Shown: positions 39,297-50,076, numbered from the stretch's first letter. The stretch is DNA of 64,000 nucleotides from Burkholderia multivorans ATCC BAA-247 (GCF_000959525.1 NZ_CP009832.1:1426001-1490000), one strand, 5' to 3'. Notes: generated from the letters alone by a model not told the origin. Numbers and translations: made by a program.

Positions 39297-40652
39297 ATGG
39301 GACGTCGATATTTCGGCACGGATGGCATTCGCGGCACGGTCGGCGATGCGCCGATCACGCCCGATTTCGTGTTGCGCCTGGGCTATGCGGCCGGCAAGGT
39401 GCTCGCGGGTACGGCGGACGTCGCGCCCGGTGCGCGGCCGACGGTGCTGATCGGCAAGGACACGCGCGTGTCGGGCTACATGCTCGAGGCCGCGCTCGAG
39501 GCCGGTTTCTCGGCGGCGGGCGTCGACGTGATGCTGGCGGGCCCGATGCCGACGCCGGGCGTCGCATATCTGACGCGCGCGCTGCGACTGTCGGCGGGCG
39601 TCGTGATCAGCGCGTCGCACAATCCGTATCCGGACAACGGCATCAAGTTCTTCTCGGCGGACGGCAACAAACTGCCGGACGACACCGAAGCCGCGATCGA
39701 GGCGTGGCTCGACAAGCCGCTCGAGTGCGCGCCGTCGGACGGCCTCGGCAAGGCGCGCCGCCTCGACGACGCGGCCGGCCGCTACATCGAGTTCTGCAAG
39801 AGCACGTTCCCGGCCGCGTTCGACCTGCGCGGGCTGAAGCTCGTCGTCGACTGCGCGCACGGCGCCGCATATCAGGTCGCGCCGCACGTGTTCCACGAGC
39901 TCGGCGCGGACGTGATTCCGATCGGCGTCGCGCCGAACGGCTTCAACATCAACGACGGTGTCGGCGCGACTGCGCCCGACGCGCTCATGCGCGCCGTGCG
40001 TGCGAATCGTGCGGACCTCGGAATCGCGCTCGACGGCGACGCGGACCGCCTGCAGATCGTCGACGCGTCGGGCCGCCTGTACAACGGCGACGAGCTGCTC
40101 TACGTGCTCGTGCAGGACCGGATCGCGACCGACGGCAAGGTCGAAGGCGCGGTCGGTACGCTGATGACGAACCTCGCGGTCGAAGTCGCGCTGCAGCGCG
40201 CGGGCGTGCAATTCGTGCGCGCGGCGGTCGGCGACCGCTACGTGCTCGAAAAACTGCGCGAGCACGGCTGGCAGCTCGGCGCGGAAGGCTCGGGCCACAT
40301 CCTGTCGCTCGATCGCCATTCGACGGGCGACGGCATCGTGTCGGCGCTGCTCGTGCTCGCGGCGCTCAAGCGCAGCGGCAAGACGCTCGCGCAGATGCTC
40401 GACGGCGTGACGCTGTTTCCGCAGAAGCTCATCAACGTACGGATGAAGCCGGGCGCCGACTGGAAGGGCAGTGCGTCGATCCGCGCGGCGATCGAGACGG
40501 CCGAAGCGGCGCTCGCCGGCAGCGGCCGCGTGCTGATCCGCGCGTCGGGGACCGAACCGGTGCTGCGCGTGATGGTCGAGGCGCAACAGGCGGCCGACGC
40601 GACGCGCCATGCGGAAGCGATCGCCGAAGCGGTACGGGTGGCGACGGCGTGA
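39297..40652 (+). CDS. glmM: Phosphoglucosamine mutase
   Basis: A 451-residue alpha-D-phosphohexomutase that converts glucosamine-6-phosphate to glucosamine-1-phosphate for UDP-GlcNAc, thus for peptidoglycan and lipopolysaccharide. The phosphorylated serine is Ser107 in [15 protein letters not shown]. The metal loop is [14 protein letters not shown] near residue 245, the sugar loop [17 protein letters not shown] near residue 332, and the phosphate loop [12 protein letters not shown] near the end. A strong AGGAGG precedes the ATG at 39297. It follows folP by 29 bp and is closed by a terminator. Confidence 0.96.
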   Translation: MGRRYFGTDGIRGTVGDAPITPDFVLRLGYAAGKVLAGTADVAPGARPTVLIGKDTRVSGYMLEAALEAGFSAAGVDVMLAGPMPTPGVAYLTRALRLSAGVVISASHNPYPDNGIKFFSADGNKLPDDTEAAIEAWLDKPLECAPSDGLGKARRLDDAAGRYIEFCKSTFPAAFDLRGLKLVVDCAHGAAYQVAPHVFHELGADVIPIGVAPNGFNINDGVGATAPDALMRAVRANRADLGIALDGDADRLQIVDASGRLYNGDELLYVLVQDRIATDGKVEGAVGTLMTNLAVEVALQRAGVQFVRAAVGDRYVLEKLREHGWQLGAEGSGHILSLDRHSTGDGIVSALLVLAALKRSGKTLAQMLDGVTLFPQKLINVRMKPGADWKGSASIRAAIETAEAALAGSGRVLIRASGTEPVLRVMVEAQQAADATRHAEAIAEAVRVATA

Positions 40653-40709
40653 CGTCGAAACGGTCGGTGGGCGCCGGGTAGCGGCGCGCCGGCCGCATGA
40701 TCAAAAGGA

Positions 40710-40738
40710 GCGCGGCGCCTTGCAAGCGCCGCGCTTTT
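40710..40738 (+). terminator. Intrinsic terminator after glmM
   Basis: A perfect 9-bp stem (GCGCGGCGC / GCGCCGCGC) with a seven-base loop is followed by TTTTAT. It closes the ftsH-folP-glmM group. Confidence 0.88.
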
Positions 40739-40740
40739 AT

Positions 40741-41054
40741 CTGCATGCAAGTACGCGCGCCGACGATCGCGAATATCTACTGCCGTCATCGTCGGTCGAG
40801 CCATTGCAGCCGGCCTCCATGCCGAGCAGTTTGTAGATCGCGCGCTTTCGCGCTTTCGACCCCATTCCAACTCACGCGCTAGTCCAACCGAACGGCACGC
40901 GCCATTCTTCGTCGCCCTGCATCGAACCGCGCCGCAGCGCCGTATCCTCCCCCTCGCCGCATGCGCGAGCGGTAACTTATACCGCCATCCGACCCCCGCG
41001 ATGGCCGCGCCGGTAACAACGCCGCGCGCTACTCGCTTTCAACCAGTCATGTTA
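40741..41054. other. Non-coding stretch upstream of the Pho boxes
   Basis: About 310 bp with lower GC than the neighbouring genes. The short open frames here have no ribosome-binding site, no domain and no conserved look. Apart from the Pho boxes that follow I see no repeat or structured element. Confidence 0.55.
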
Positions 41055-41093
41055 CTGTCACGCCAGTTTCATCGATTGTCACATTATCGTCAT
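41055..41093 (+). promoter_or_regulatory. Tandem Pho boxes (PhoB binding sites) of the pst-pho operon
   Basis: Two 18-bp Pho boxes with the CTGTCAT-N4-CTGTCAT plan. Box 1 is CTGTCAC GCCA GTTTCAT (41055-41072). Box 2 is TTGTCAC ATTA TCGTCAT (41076-41093). They are three bases apart, on the same face at 21-bp (two-turn) spacing. They lie 57 bp upstream of pstS, taking the place of a -35 box, with a weak -10 (TAACCT) near 41104. Phosphorylated PhoB, encoded at the end of the same operon, should activate here. Confidence 0.85.
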
Positions 41094-41149
41094 GAGCAGC
41101 CCCTAACCTTCGCGGTGCCGTAGTCATCCGCTCACACACTGGAGGTCTC

Positions 41150-42181
41150 ATGAAATTGATGCAAACCGCGATTGCCGGCCTGGCTGGCGCGCTTTTCGCC
41201 GTTGCCGCCCACGCAGCCGACATCACGGGGGCAGGCAGCACGTTCGCGATGCCGATCTACACGAAATGGGCTGCCGATTATCAGCAGTCCGGCGGCGCGA
41301 AGGTCAACTACCAGGGTATTGGTTCGTCGGGCGGCCTGAAGCAGATCGTCGCGAAGACGGTCGATTTCGCCGGTTCGGACGCGCCGCTGAAGGATGACGA
41401 ACTCGCGAAGGAAGGCCTGTTCCAGTTTCCGACGGTCGTCGGCGGCGTGGTGCCGGTCGTCAACGTGCCGGGCGTGAAGGCCGGCGAACTGACGCTGTCG
41501 GGCCCGGTGCTCGGCGACATCTATCTCGGCAAGATCAAGAAGTGGAACGATCCGGCGATCGCCGCGCTGAACCCGAAGGTCAAGCTGCCGGATACGGACA
41601 TCGCGGTCGTTCGCCGCGCGGACGGCTCGGGCACGAGCTTCATCTGGACGAACTACCTGTCGAAGGTCAACGGCGAGTGGAAGTCGAAGATCGGTGAAGG
41701 CACGACGGTCAACTGGCCGACGGGTACGGGCGGCAAGGGCAACGACGGCGTCGCCGCGTTCGTCCAGCGTCTGCCGGGCGCGATCGGCTACGTCGAGTGG
41801 GCGTACGCCAAGAAGAACAACATGACGTACACGGCGCTGAAGAATTCGTCGGGCGCCGTCGTCGAGCCGAAGACCGAAACGTTCAAGGCCGCGGCCGCGA
41901 GCGCGAACTGGTCGAAGTCGTTCTACCAGATCCTGACGGACGAGCCGGGCAAGGACGCATGGCCGGTCGTCGGCGCGACGTTCGTGCTGCTGCACGCGAA
42001 GCAGGACAAGCCGGGTCAGGGCGCGGAAACGCTGAAGTTCTTCGACTGGGCGTTCAAGAACGGCGAGAAGGCTGCCGACAGCCTCGACTACATCTCGCTG
42101 CCGGCGGCAGTCACGGCCGAGATCCGCAAGCAGTGGAAGGTGAAGGTGACCGACGCGTCGGGCAAGCCGGTCGCGGAGTAA
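41150..42181 (+). CDS. pstS: Phosphate ABC transporter substrate-binding protein
   Basis: A 343-residue periplasmic phosphate-binding protein. The signal peptide ends VAAHA-ADI near residue 23. The mature protein starts [13 protein letters not shown] and contains [11 protein letters not shown] and later [16 protein letters not shown], whose Ser, Arg, Asp and Thr side chains coordinate phosphate. It delivers phosphate to the PstCAB permease. GGAGG precedes the ATG. It is the first gene of the pstSCAB-phoU-phoBR array, behind two Pho boxes. Confidence 0.96.
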   Translation: MKLMQTAIAGLAGALFAVAAHAADITGAGSTFAMPIYTKWAADYQQSGGAKVNYQGIGSSGGLKQIVAKTVDFAGSDAPLKDDELAKEGLFQFPTVVGGVVPVVNVPGVKAGELTLSGPVLGDIYLGKIKKWNDPAIAALNPKVKLPDTDIAVVRRADGSGTSFIWTNYLSKVNGEWKSKIGEGTTVNWPTGTGGKGNDGVAAFVQRLPGAIGYVEWAYAKKNNMTYTALKNSSGAVVEPKTETFKAAAASANWSKSFYQILTDEPGKDAWPVVGATFVLLHAKQDKPGQGAETLKFFDWAFKNGEKAADSLDYISLPAAVTAEIRKQWKVKVTDASGKPVAE

Positions 42182-42275
42182 GCGTCGCAGCGGTTCGCTG
42201 CCCGGCCGCGCCGGCCGGGCAGTGTGTGCGGTAAGGCCGGGCGTCACGGCGCCCGGCGATCCCAAGCAGGCACCC

Positions 42276-43262
42276 ATGTCTGATATTTCCTATCCGTCTT
42301 CACGGTCCACCGGCGGCGAAGCGCAACGTGCGCCCGGCCGTATCGGCGACATCGTGTTCGGCGGCCTCGCGCGGCTCGCCGCGATCGTGACCCTGCTGCT
42401 GCTCGGCGGGATCATCGTTTCACTGATCATTGCGTCGATGCCGACCATCCAGAAGTTCGGCATCGGCTTTCTGTGGCACTCCGAGTGGGATCCGAACTCG
42501 GACATCTACGGTGCGCTCGTGCCGATCTACGGCACGATCGTCACCTCGCTGATTGCGCTCGTGATCGCGGTGCCCGTCAGCTTCGGCATCGCGCTGTTCC
42601 TGACCGAGCTGTCGCCCGTGTGGCTGCGCCGTCCGCTCGGCATCGCGATCGAACTGCTCGCCGCGATTCCGTCGATCGTGTACGGCATGTGGGGGCTGCT
42701 GATCTTCGCGCCGATTTTCGCGCAGTACTTTCAGAAGCCGATCGGCCGCCTGTTCGAGAACGTGTGGATTCTCGGCCCGCTGACCTCGGGTCCGCCGATC
42801 GGCATCGGCATTCTCGCCGCGGGCGTGATCCTGGCGATCATGATCATCCCGTACATCGCATCGGTGATGCGCGACGTGTTCGAAGTGACGCCCGTGCTGC
42901 TGAAGGAGTCGGCGTACGGCATCGGCTGCACGACCTGGGAAGTGATGTGGAAGGTCGTGCTGCCTTATACGAAAACCGGCGTGATCGGCGGCGTGATGCT
43001 CGGCCTCGGCCGCGCGCTCGGCGAGACGATGGCCGTCACGTTCGTCATCGGCAACACGAACCTGCTCGATAGCGCGTCGCTGTTCGCACCCGGCAACAGC
43101 ATCACGTCGGCGCTCGCGAACGAATTCGCGGAAGCGCAGCCGGGCCTGCATACGTCCGCGCTGATGGAGCTGGGCCTGATCCTGTTCGTGATCACGTTTA
43201 TCGTGCTGGCCATCTCGAAGCTGATGTTGCTGCGTCTCGAGAAGGGAGAGGGCAAGAAATGA
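42276..43262 (+). CDS. pstC: Phosphate ABC transporter permease PstC
   Basis: A 328-residue inner-membrane permease with about six helices after a cytoplasmic N-terminus of some 30 residues. It has the conserved Pst segment [23 protein letters not shown] and the EAA loop contacting PstB ([23 protein letters not shown]). It forms the translocation channel with PstA. The ATG at 42276 gives the normal length; the earlier in-frame start at 42222 has no support. It lies 95 bp after pstS and overlaps pstA by 4 bp (ATGA). Confidence 0.95.
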   Translation: MSDISYPSSRSTGGEAQRAPGRIGDIVFGGLARLAAIVTLLLLGGIIVSLIIASMPTIQKFGIGFLWHSEWDPNSDIYGALVPIYGTIVTSLIALVIAVPVSFGIALFLTELSPVWLRRPLGIAIELLAAIPSIVYGMWGLLIFAPIFAQYFQKPIGRLFENVWILGPLTSGPPIGIGILAAGVILAIMIIPYIASVMRDVFEVTPVLLKESAYGIGCTTWEVMWKVVLPYTKTGVIGGVMLGLGRALGETMAVTFVIGNTNLLDSASLFAPGNSITSALANEFAEAQPGLHTSALMELGLILFVITFIVLAISKLMLLRLEKGEGKK

Positions 43263-44152
43263 GCGAGCGCATGATGAATTTTCCGGGGCCGGACGGCGCC
43301 GCGCTCGAGGCGATGCGCACGCGGCTGCAGCGCAAGCGCAAGCTGACCAACGCGGTCGCGTTGACGGCGTCGCTCGGCGCGATGGCATTCGGCCTGCTGT
43401 GGCTCGTATGGATTCTGTACACGACGCTGCATCTCGGCATCGGCGGCCTGTCGCTGCAGCTGTTCACCGAGTCGACGCCGCCGCCGAACACCGAAGGCGG
43501 CGGGCTTGCGAACGCGATCGTCGGCAGCCTGCTGCTGTGTGGCTTCGGTACGCTGATCGGCACGCCGATCGGCATCCTCGCGGGCGTCTATCTCGCCGAA
43601 TACGGGCAGAAGAATCTGCTCGCGAGCACGATCCGCTTCATCAACGACATCCTGCTGTCGGCGCCGTCGATCGTCGTCGGGCTGTTCGTGTATGCGCTCG
43701 TCGTCGCGAAGTCGGGACGCTTCTCCGGCTGGGCCGGCGTGATCGCACTCGCGCTGCTGCAGATTCCGATCGTGATCCGCACGACCGAGAACATGCTGAA
43801 GCTCGTGCCGAACGCGCTGCGCGAAGCGGCCGTCGCGCTCGGCACGCCGAAGTGGCGCATGGTGTTGAAGATCACGCTGCGCGCATCGCTCGGCGGGATC
43901 GTGACGGGCGTGCTGCTCGCCGTCGCGCGGATCGCCGGCGAAACGGCGCCGCTGCTGTTCACCGCGCTGTCGAACCAGTTCTTCTCGCTCGACATGAGCC
44001 AGCCGATGGCGAACCTGCCGGTCACGATCTTCAAGTTCGCGATGAGCCCGTTCGCCGAGTGGCAGTCGCTCGCATGGGCAGGCGTGTTCCTGATTACGCT
44101 CGGGGTGCTCGGACTCAATATCCTGGCGCGCTCGGTCTTCTCGAAAAAGTAA
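43259..44152 (+). CDS. pstA: Phosphate ABC transporter permease PstA
   Basis: A 297-residue inner-membrane permease, partner of PstC, with about six helices. The permease fold shows as [20 protein letters not shown] and the EAA loop as [25 protein letters not shown] lies before the ATG, which overlaps the pstC stop (ATGA), implying matched synthesis of the two channel halves. PstB follows after 15 bp. Confidence 0.95.
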   Translation: MSERMMNFPGPDGAALEAMRTRLQRKRKLTNAVALTASLGAMAFGLLWLVWILYTTLHLGIGGLSLQLFTESTPPPNTEGGGLANAIVGSLLLCGFGTLIGTPIGILAGVYLAEYGQKNLLASTIRFINDILLSAPSIVVGLFVYALVVAKSGRFSGWAGVIALALLQIPIVIRTTENMLKLVPNALREAAVALGTPKWRMVLKITLRASLGGIVTGVLLAVARIAGETAPLLFTALSNQFFSLDMSQPMANLPVTIFKFAMSPFAEWQSLAWAGVFLITLGVLGLNILARSVFSKK

Positions 44153-44167
44153 CGGCGGAGCAATCCG

Positions 44168-45016
44168 ATGAATATGGCAGAAAGCCACCTGAATCCCGTC
44201 GAGCGCACGGCTGCGCCCGCCGGCACGCGCGACGCGGCCAACGGCCGCCCGCTCGCGCCGCTGAATGCGAAGATCGAGGTCAACAACCTCAACTTCTTCT
44301 ACAACAAGTTCCATGCGCTGAAGAACATCAACCTGCGCATTCCGGAAGGGAAGGTGACGGCGTTCATCGGCCCGTCCGGCTGCGGCAAGTCGACGCTGCT
44401 GCGCACGTTCAACAAGATGTATGCGCTCTATCCGGAGCAGCGCGCCGAAGGCGAAATCCTGATGGACGGCGAGAACCTGCTGACGTCGAAGCGCGACATC
44501 TCGCTGCTGCGCGCCCGGATCGGCATGGTGTTCCAGAAGCCGACGCCGTTTCCGATGTCGATCTACGACAACATCGCGTTCGGCGTGAAGATGTTCGAAA
44601 AGCTCACGCGCTCGGAGATGGACGACCGCGTCGAATGGGCGCTGACGAAGGCCGCGCTCTGGAACGAGGTGAAGGACAAGCTGAACCAGAGCGGCTACGG
44701 GCTGTCGGGCGGCCAGCAGCAGCGGCTTTGCATCGCGCGCGGCATCGCGATCCGTCCGGAAGTGCTGCTGCTCGACGAGCCGTGTTCGGCGCTCGATCCG
44801 ATCTCGACCGGCCGTATCGAGGAACTGATCGCCGAGCTCAAGAGCGACTACACGGTCGTGATCGTCACGCACAACATGCAGCAAGCCGCACGCTGCTCGG
44901 ACTTCACGGCCTACATGTACCTGGGCGAGCTGATCGAATTCGGCGAAACCGAAAAGATCTTCATCAAGCCGGTACGCAAGGAAACCGAAGACTACATCAC
45001 CGGCCGTTTCGGCTGA
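44168..45016 (+). CDS. pstB: Phosphate ABC transporter ATP-binding protein PstB
   Basis: A 282-residue ABC ATPase that energises phosphate uptake and signals to PhoR through PhoU. Walker A is [12 protein letters not shown] near residue 72, the ABC signature [16 protein letters not shown] near residue 179 and Walker [15 protein letters not shown] near residue 200. About 30 residues of extra N-terminus precede the domain ([19 protein letters not shown]), longer than in E. coli. An ATG six bases further on (44174) could also be the start. Confidence 0.95.
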   Translation: MNMAESHLNPVERTAAPAGTRDAANGRPLAPLNAKIEVNNLNFFYNKFHALKNINLRIPEGKVTAFIGPSGCGKSTLLRTFNKMYALYPEQRAEGEILMDGENLLTSKRDISLLRARIGMVFQKPTPFPMSIYDNIAFGVKMFEKLTRSEMDDRVEWALTKAALWNEVKDKLNQSGYGLSGGQQQRLCIARGIAIRPEVLLLDEPCSALDPISTGRIEELIAELKSDYTVVIVTHNMQQAARCSDFTAYMYLGELIEFGETEKIFIKPVRKETEDYITGRFG

Positions 45017-45034
45017 TGACGGGGAACAACAATC

Positions 45035-45739
45035 ATGTCGGATAAACATCTGTCGAGCCAGTTCGACGCCGATCTGAACGCGGTGTCGTCGAAGGTGCTG
45101 GAGATGGGCGGGCTCGTCGAGTCGCAGATCGTCGGCGCAATGCACGCGCTCAACGAGTTCGACCGCGACGCGGCCGAACGCGTGATCGCGGCCGAGGAAA
45201 CGCTGAACGCGATGGAAGTCGACATCGACCAGGAGTGCGGAAACATCATCGCGCGGAGGCAGCCGGCCGCACGCGACCTGCGTCTTTTGATGTCGATTTC
45301 GAAAACGATTACGAACCTCGAACGCGCGGGCGACGAGGCCGAGAAGATCGCGAAGCGCGTGCGCCGCCTGATCGACGAGCCGGCTGCGCGTGCGGTCAAC
45401 ATCGCCGAGATCAAGGTGTCGGGCGAGATGGCCGTGACGATCCTGCGCCGCGCGCTCGACGCGTTCGCGCGCCTCGATACGGTGGCCGCCGCGCAGATCG
45501 TCAAGGACGACAAGGAAATCGACCAGGAATTCCGCGCGTTCGTGCGCAAGCTCGTGTCGTACATGCAGGAAGACCCGCGCACGATCTCGGTCGGTCTCGA
45601 GTATCTGTTCATCGCGAAGGCGATCGAACGGATCGGCGATCACGCGAAGAACATCGCCGAATTCATCATCTACATCGTGAAGGGCACGGACGTGCGGCAT
45701 CAGCCGCGCGACACGCTCGATCGCGAAGCCAACAGTTAA
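45035..45739 (+). CDS. phoU: Phosphate signalling regulator PhoU
   Basis: A 234-residue cytoplasmic protein made of two three-helix PhoU bundles. It begins MSDKHLSSQFDADLNAVSSKV; metal-binding motifs EXXXD-type appear in LERAGDEAEKIAKRV and IERIGDHAKNIAEFI. PhoU links Pst transport activity to the sensor kinase PhoR and represses the Pho regulon when phosphate is plentiful. It lies 18 bp after pstB and 30 bp before phoB. Confidence 0.95.
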   Translation: MSDKHLSSQFDADLNAVSSKVLEMGGLVESQIVGAMHALNEFDRDAAERVIAAEETLNAMEVDIDQECGNIIARRQPAARDLRLLMSISKTITNLERAGDEAEKIAKRVRRLIDEPAARAVNIAEIKVSGEMAVTILRRALDAFARLDTVAAAQIVKDDKEIDQEFRAFVRKLVSYMQEDPRTISVGLEYLFIAKAIERIGDHAKNIAEFIIYIVKGTDVRHQPRDTLDREANS

Positions 45740-45769
45740 CGCGACTACGCCAGGAAGATAGAGGTGCCG

Positions 45770-46471
45770 ATGCCCAGCAACATTCTCGTCGTTGAAGATG
45801 AACCCGCGATTTCGGAACTGATCTCGGTGAATCTCCAGCATGCCGGTCACTGTCCGATTCGCGCGTACAACGCTGAACAGGCGCAGAACCTGATCAGCGA
45901 CGTGCTGCCCGATCTGGTGCTGCTCGACTGGATGCTGCCGGGCAAGTCCGGTATCGCGTTCGCGCGCGACCTGCGCAACAACGAACGGACCAAGCACATT
46001 CCGATCATCATGCTGACCGCGCGCGGCGACGAGCAGGACAAGGTGCTCGGCCTCGAGATCGGCGCGGACGACTACGTGACGAAGCCGTTCTCGCCGAAGG
46101 AACTGATGGCGCGCATCAAGGCGGTGCTGCGCCGTCGCGCGCCGCAGCTGACCGAAGACGTCGTGTCGATCAACGGGTTGCGTCTCGATCCGGCCACGCA
46201 CCGTGTCGCCGCGCAGACGAACGGCAGCGAGATCAAGCTCGATCTCGGTCCGACCGAATTCCGGCTGCTGCATTTCTTCATGACGCATCCGGAGCGCGTG
46301 CACAGCCGCACGCAGCTGCTCGATCAGGTGTGGGGCGATCACGTCTTTGTCGAGGAGCGCACCGTCGACGTGCATATCAAACGATTGCGCGCGGCCTTGA
46401 AACCGGCCGGCTGCGATGCGATGATCGAAACCGTGCGCGGCAGCGGCTACCGGCTCGCGAAGCACGCGTAA
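45770..46471 (+). CDS. phoB: Phosphate regulon response regulator PhoB
   Basis: A 233-residue OmpR-type regulator. The receiver domain (residues 1-120) has the phospho-acceptor Asp53 in LVLLDWMLPG, the acidic pair near the start (VVEDEPA) and the switch Lys in YVTKPFSPKEL. The winged-helix DNA-binding domain (about 135-233) ends with the recognition region TVDVHIKRLRAAL and GSGYRLAKHA. It should bind the Pho boxes upstream of pstS and ppk. The ATG at 45770 is preferred over a GTG two codons earlier; GAGG lies 5 nt upstream. Confidence 0.96.
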   Translation: MPSNILVVEDEPAISELISVNLQHAGHCPIRAYNAEQAQNLISDVLPDLVLLDWMLPGKSGIAFARDLRNNERTKHIPIIMLTARGDEQDKVLGLEIGADDYVTKPFSPKELMARIKAVLRRRAPQLTEDVVSINGLRLDPATHRVAAQTNGSEIKLDLGPTEFRLLHFFMTHPERVHSRTQLLDQVWGDHVFVEERTVDVHIKRLRAALKPAGCDAMIETVRGSGYRLAKHA

Positions 46472-46527
46472 CGCCATCGGGCATGCCGGCAACGCGGCAT
46501 GCCGTTCATTCTTTTGGACGCTGAATC

Positions 46528-47847
46528 ATGAACATCATCTGGGCGCGCTTTCTGGTGTCGCTCGTGCTGCTCGTGCTGATCAGCGTACTGGTCGGCGTGT
46601 TCGCCGGCCCGACCGCGGGCTTCGGCTTCGCGGCCGCGATGCTGATCGTGCAGGGCTTTTTCAGTACGTTCCATACGCAGCGTCTGTGGCGGCTGCTCGA
46701 TGCGCCGGTGTACGGCGAAGTGCCGAGCGCGCCCGGCATCTGGGGCGAGATCTACTACCGGCTGCACAAGCTCGCGAAGCAGTGGCACGCGCAGGTGCGG
46801 CAGGTCGAGCAGCAGCATTCGCGCTTCATCCAGGCGATCCAGGCCTCGCCGAACGGCGTCGCGATGCTCGACGATCACGACCAGATCGAGTGGTGCAACG
46901 CGATCGCCGAAGTGCATTTCGGTCTCGACGCGAAGCGCGACCTGCGCCAGCACATCACGAACCTCGTTCGTCATCCCGATTTCGTCCGCTATCTCAATGC
47001 GCAGCATTACGAGGAAACGCTCGTGATGCGCGGAATGGGCGACTCGCGGCAGAACGTGCTCGCCGTGCAGGTGTTTCCGTACGGCGAGAACCGCAAGCTG
47101 CTGCTCACGCAGGACATCACCGAGCTCGAGCGCACCGATGCGATGCGCCGCGACTTCGTCGCGAACGTGTCGCACGAGCTGAAGACGCCGCTTACCGTGC
47201 TGTCCGGCTTTCTCGAGACGATGCGCGAGCTGCCGCTCGGCGAAGAGGATCGCGCGCGCTATCTCGAGATGATGGAGCAGCAGGCGTCGCGGATGCGGCA
47301 CATCGTCACCGATCTGCTGGTGCTCGCGAAGCTCGAAGGCGAAAGCAAGCCGCCGCTCGATCGCGCGATCGACATGCGCTCGGTGTTCGACCATCTGAAA
47401 GAGGACGCGCACACGCTGTCGAACGGCCATCACGACATCACGTTCTCGATCGACGACACGCTCGGCGTGACGGGCGCGCAGACCGAAGTGTTCAGCGCGT
47501 TCGCGAATCTCGTGACGAACGCGATCCGCTACACGCCGGACGGCGGCAAGATCTGCGTGACGTGGCGGCGCGAAGGCGCGCAGGGCGTGTTCTCGGTGAC
47601 CGACAGCGGCTTCGGCATTCCGGCCGCCGATCTGCCGCGGCTGACCGAGCGCTTCTATCGCGTCGATCGCAGCCGTTCGCGCGATACGGGCGGCACCGGT
47701 CTCGGGCTCGCGATCGTCAAGCACGTGCTGCAGCGGCACGACGCGCATCTGTACGTGCAGAGCGAGGAAGGGCGCGGCAGTACGTTTACGGCGCGTTTTC
47801 CCGCGTCGCGGATCATCGCGATTCGTCCGGCCTCGATGGCATCGTGA
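46528..47847 (+). CDS. phoR: Phosphate regulon sensor histidine kinase PhoR
   Basis: A 439-residue inner-membrane kinase. Two N-terminal hydrophobic stretches (residues about 5-45) anchor it without a large periplasmic domain. A PAS domain follows (FIQAIQASPNGVAMLDDHDQ) and then the dimerisation helix with phospho-acceptor His216 in FVANVSHELKTPLTVLSGF. The ATPase domain has N, G1 and G2 boxes (ANLVTNAIRYTPDG, VTDSGFGIPAADL, GGTGLGLAIVKHVL). It phosphorylates PhoB at low phosphate. It is the last gene of the operon and is closed by a terminator. Confidence 0.96.
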   Translation: MNIIWARFLVSLVLLVLISVLVGVFAGPTAGFGFAAAMLIVQGFFSTFHTQRLWRLLDAPVYGEVPSAPGIWGEIYYRLHKLAKQWHAQVRQVEQQHSRFIQAIQASPNGVAMLDDHDQIEWCNAIAEVHFGLDAKRDLRQHITNLVRHPDFVRYLNAQHYEETLVMRGMGDSRQNVLAVQVFPYGENRKLLLTQDITELERTDAMRRDFVANVSHELKTPLTVLSGFLETMRELPLGEEDRARYLEMMEQQASRMRHIVTDLLVLAKLEGESKPPLDRAIDMRSVFDHLKEDAHTLSNGHHDITFSIDDTLGVTGAQTEVFSAFANLVTNAIRYTPDGGKICVTWRREGAQGVFSVTDSGFGIPAADLPRLTERFYRVDRSRSRDTGGTGLGLAIVKHVLQRHDAHLYVQSEEGRGSTFTARFPASRIIAIRPASMAS

Positions 47848-47898
47848 GCGCGGCGCGCGCTCGCGGCACGCGATCGGCATAAGCGATCGGCATGAGAC

Positions 47899-47924
47899 AA
47901 CGCAGCCCGAGGGCTGCGTTTTTC
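47899..47924 (+). terminator. Intrinsic terminator after phoR
   Basis: A 9-bp perfect stem (AACGCAGCC / GGCTGCGTT) with a CGAG loop and a T-tract. It lies between the convergent phoR and ppk genes. Confidence 0.88.
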
Positions 47925-47949
47925 ATGGGCGTCGCTTCGCGCTACGCGA

Positions 47950-50013
47950 TCACGAACAGAACTTCGCGAGCAGGCCGAGCTGCGCGTTGCGCACCGTCTT
48001 GCCGGCGCGGCGGCGACGGTAGTGACCGTCGCTTTGCATCTGCCACGCCGATTGATTGTCGCCGAGGCACACCGAGAGCCCTTCGGCGATCACGCGCCGC
48101 TTCAGCTTGCGCTCGCGGATCGGGAACGCGACTTCGACGCGGCGGAACAGATTGCGATCCATCCAGTCGGCGCTCGACAGATAGACGTGCTCGGCACCGT
48201 CGGCATGGAAGTAGTAGATCCGGTGATGCTCGAGGAAACGGCCGACGATCGAGCGCACCGTGATGTTTTCCGACAGCCCCGGCACGCCGGGCTTCAGCGC
48301 GCAGACGCCGCGCACGATCAGGTCGACCTTCACGCCGGCCTGCGACGCTTCGTACAGCGCCGCGATCACCGACGGCTCCAGCAGCGCATTCATCTTCGCG
48401 ACGATGCGCGCGCGCTTGCCGGCGCGTGCGTTGTCGATCTCGGTGCGGATCGACTCGATGATGCGCGGATGCAGCGTGAACGGCGACTGCCAGAGCTCGT
48501 GCAGCGCCAGTTCGCCGCCGATGCCGGTCAGCTGCTGGAATACGTGGTGGACGTCCTCGCAGATCTTCTGGTCGGCCGTCATCAGCCCGAAGTCGGTGTA
48601 CAACCGCGCGGTGCGCGGATGGTAGTTGCCGGTGCCGAGGTGCACGTAGCGGCGCAGCGTCGCCCTGCCGCCCTGCAGCACGCGCCGCACGATGAGCATC
48701 ATCTTCGCGTGGCACTTGTGTCCGACGACGCCGTATACGACATGCGCGCCGACCGCTTCGAGCTGCGACGCCCAGTTGATGTTGGTTTCCTCGTCGAAGC
48801 GCGCGAGCAGCTCGACGACGACCGTCACTTCCTTGCCGTTGCGCGCGGCTTCCATCAGCGCGTCCATCAGCGGTGAATCGGTGCCGGTGCGATAGATCGT
48901 CTGCTTGATCGCGACGACGCTCGGATCGCGCGCGGCCTGCTGCAGCAGCTCGAGCACGGGCTGGAAGCTTTCGTACGGGTGATGCAGCAGGATGTCGCCT
49001 TCGTCGATCGCGTCGAACATCGTCGTCGCGTTCGCGATCGCCGGTGGAATCGATGCGGTAAACGGCGTGAACTTCAGGTCGGGCCGGTCGACGAGATCGG
49101 GAATCTGCATCAGCCGCACGAGGTTCACCGAGCCGATCACACGGTAACAGTCTTTCTCGCCGAGTCCGCTTTCCTCGAGCAGCCGCCGCACGATGTGCTG
49201 CGGCGTGTCGGCCGACACTTCGAGGCGCACCGCGTTGCCGAGATGGCGCGCCGGCAGTTCGCCCTGCAGCGCGACGCGCAGGTTCGTGATTTCGTCTTCG
49301 TCGACGAAGAGTTCGCTGTTGCGCGTGATGCGGAACTGGTTGCAGCTTTTCACGACGAGCTGCGGGAACAGTTCGCCGACGAAGCGCTGCATGAACGAGC
49401 TCAGCAGCACGAAGCCGTGCTCGAAGCCCGACAGCGCCTGCGGCATCTGCACGACGCGCGGCAGCGCGCGCGGCGCCTGCACGATACCCATCACGGCCTG
49501 GCGCCCGAATGCATCCCGGCCTTCGAGTTCGACGACGAAGTTCAGGCTCTTGTTCAGCACGCGCGGGAACGGGTGCGCGGGATCGAGGCCGATCGGGGTG
49601 AGCACGGGCAGCAGCTCGTCCAGGAAGTAGCGCCGCGCCCATTCGAGCTGCGCGTCGCTCCACGAGTCGCTGTTGTGGAAGTAGATGCCTTCCTGTTCGA
49701 GTGCGGGCAGCACGGTTTCGTGCAGCATCGTGTACTGCCGATGCACGAGCCGCTGCGCGCGCTCGACGACGAGGTCGTACGCGTGTTGCAGCGACATCCC
49801 GTCGGGCGTCATCGCGCCCGGGTTGTCGCGGATCTGTTCCTGAAGGCCGGCCATCCGGACTTCGAAAAATTCGTCGAGGTTGCTGCTCGTGATGCAGATG
49901 AAGCGCAGGCGCTCGAGCAGCGGGACTTGCGGATCGGCCGCCTGGGCCAGCACGCGCTCGTTGAAACCGAGGATGCCGAGTTCACGGTTGAGAAGCGGAT
50001 AACGGACGGACAT
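47950..50013 (-). CDS. ppk: Polyphosphate kinase 1
   Basis: A 687-residue PPK1 that makes polyphosphate from ATP, reversibly. Order: N-terminal helical domain (LLNRELGILGFNERVLAQA), head domain, and two phospholipase-D-like C-terminal domains holding the phosphorylated histidine in GHKCHAKMMLIVRR and the second in LGTGNYHPRTARLYTD. I chose ATG 50013 because it starts the conserved domain and lies downstream of a Pho box at 50077-50094; the longest frame would start inside that box. It lacks a clear ribosome-binding site. It converges on phoR. Confidence 0.94.
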   Translation of the reverse strand: MSVRYPLLNRELGILGFNERVLAQAADPQVPLLERLRFICITSSNLDEFFEVRMAGLQEQIRDNPGAMTPDGMSLQHAYDLVVERAQRLVHRQYTMLHETVLPALEQEGIYFHNSDSWSDAQLEWARRYFLDELLPVLTPIGLDPAHPFPRVLNKSLNFVVELEGRDAFGRQAVMGIVQAPRALPRVVQMPQALSGFEHGFVLLSSFMQRFVGELFPQLVVKSCNQFRITRNSELFVDEDEITNLRVALQGELPARHLGNAVRLEVSADTPQHIVRRLLEESGLGEKDCYRVIGSVNLVRLMQIPDLVDRPDLKFTPFTASIPPAIANATTMFDAIDEGDILLHHPYESFQPVLELLQQAARDPSVVAIKQTIYRTGTDSPLMDALMEAARNGKEVTVVVELLARFDEETNINWASQLEAVGAHVVYGVVGHKCHAKMMLIVRRVLQGGRATLRRYVHLGTGNYHPRTARLYTDFGLMTADQKICEDVHHVFQQLTGIGGELALHELWQSPFTLHPRIIESIRTEIDNARAGKRARIVAKMNALLEPSVIAALYEASQAGVKVDLIVRGVCALKPGVPGLSENITVRSIVGRFLEHHRIYYFHADGAEHVYLSSADWMDRNLFRRVEVAFPIRERKLKRRVIAEGLSVCLGDNQSAWQMQSDGHYRRRRAGKTVRNAQLGLLAKFCS

Positions 50014-50076
50014 CGGCAATATAGGAGGCAGGTCGGGCGATGTTTCGAAAGGACGCTCGGAAACTCTCACGATTCG

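Noticed and set aside
41055-41093. Short repeats upstream of pstS as a CRISPR-like array
   Set aside because: The spacing and sequence match tandem Pho boxes; there are no spacers and no cas genes.
42965-46492. A 1175-codon open frame antisense to pstC-phoB
   Set aside because: It spans the boundaries of several certain genes and its translation has the composition of an out-of-frame GC-rich shadow.
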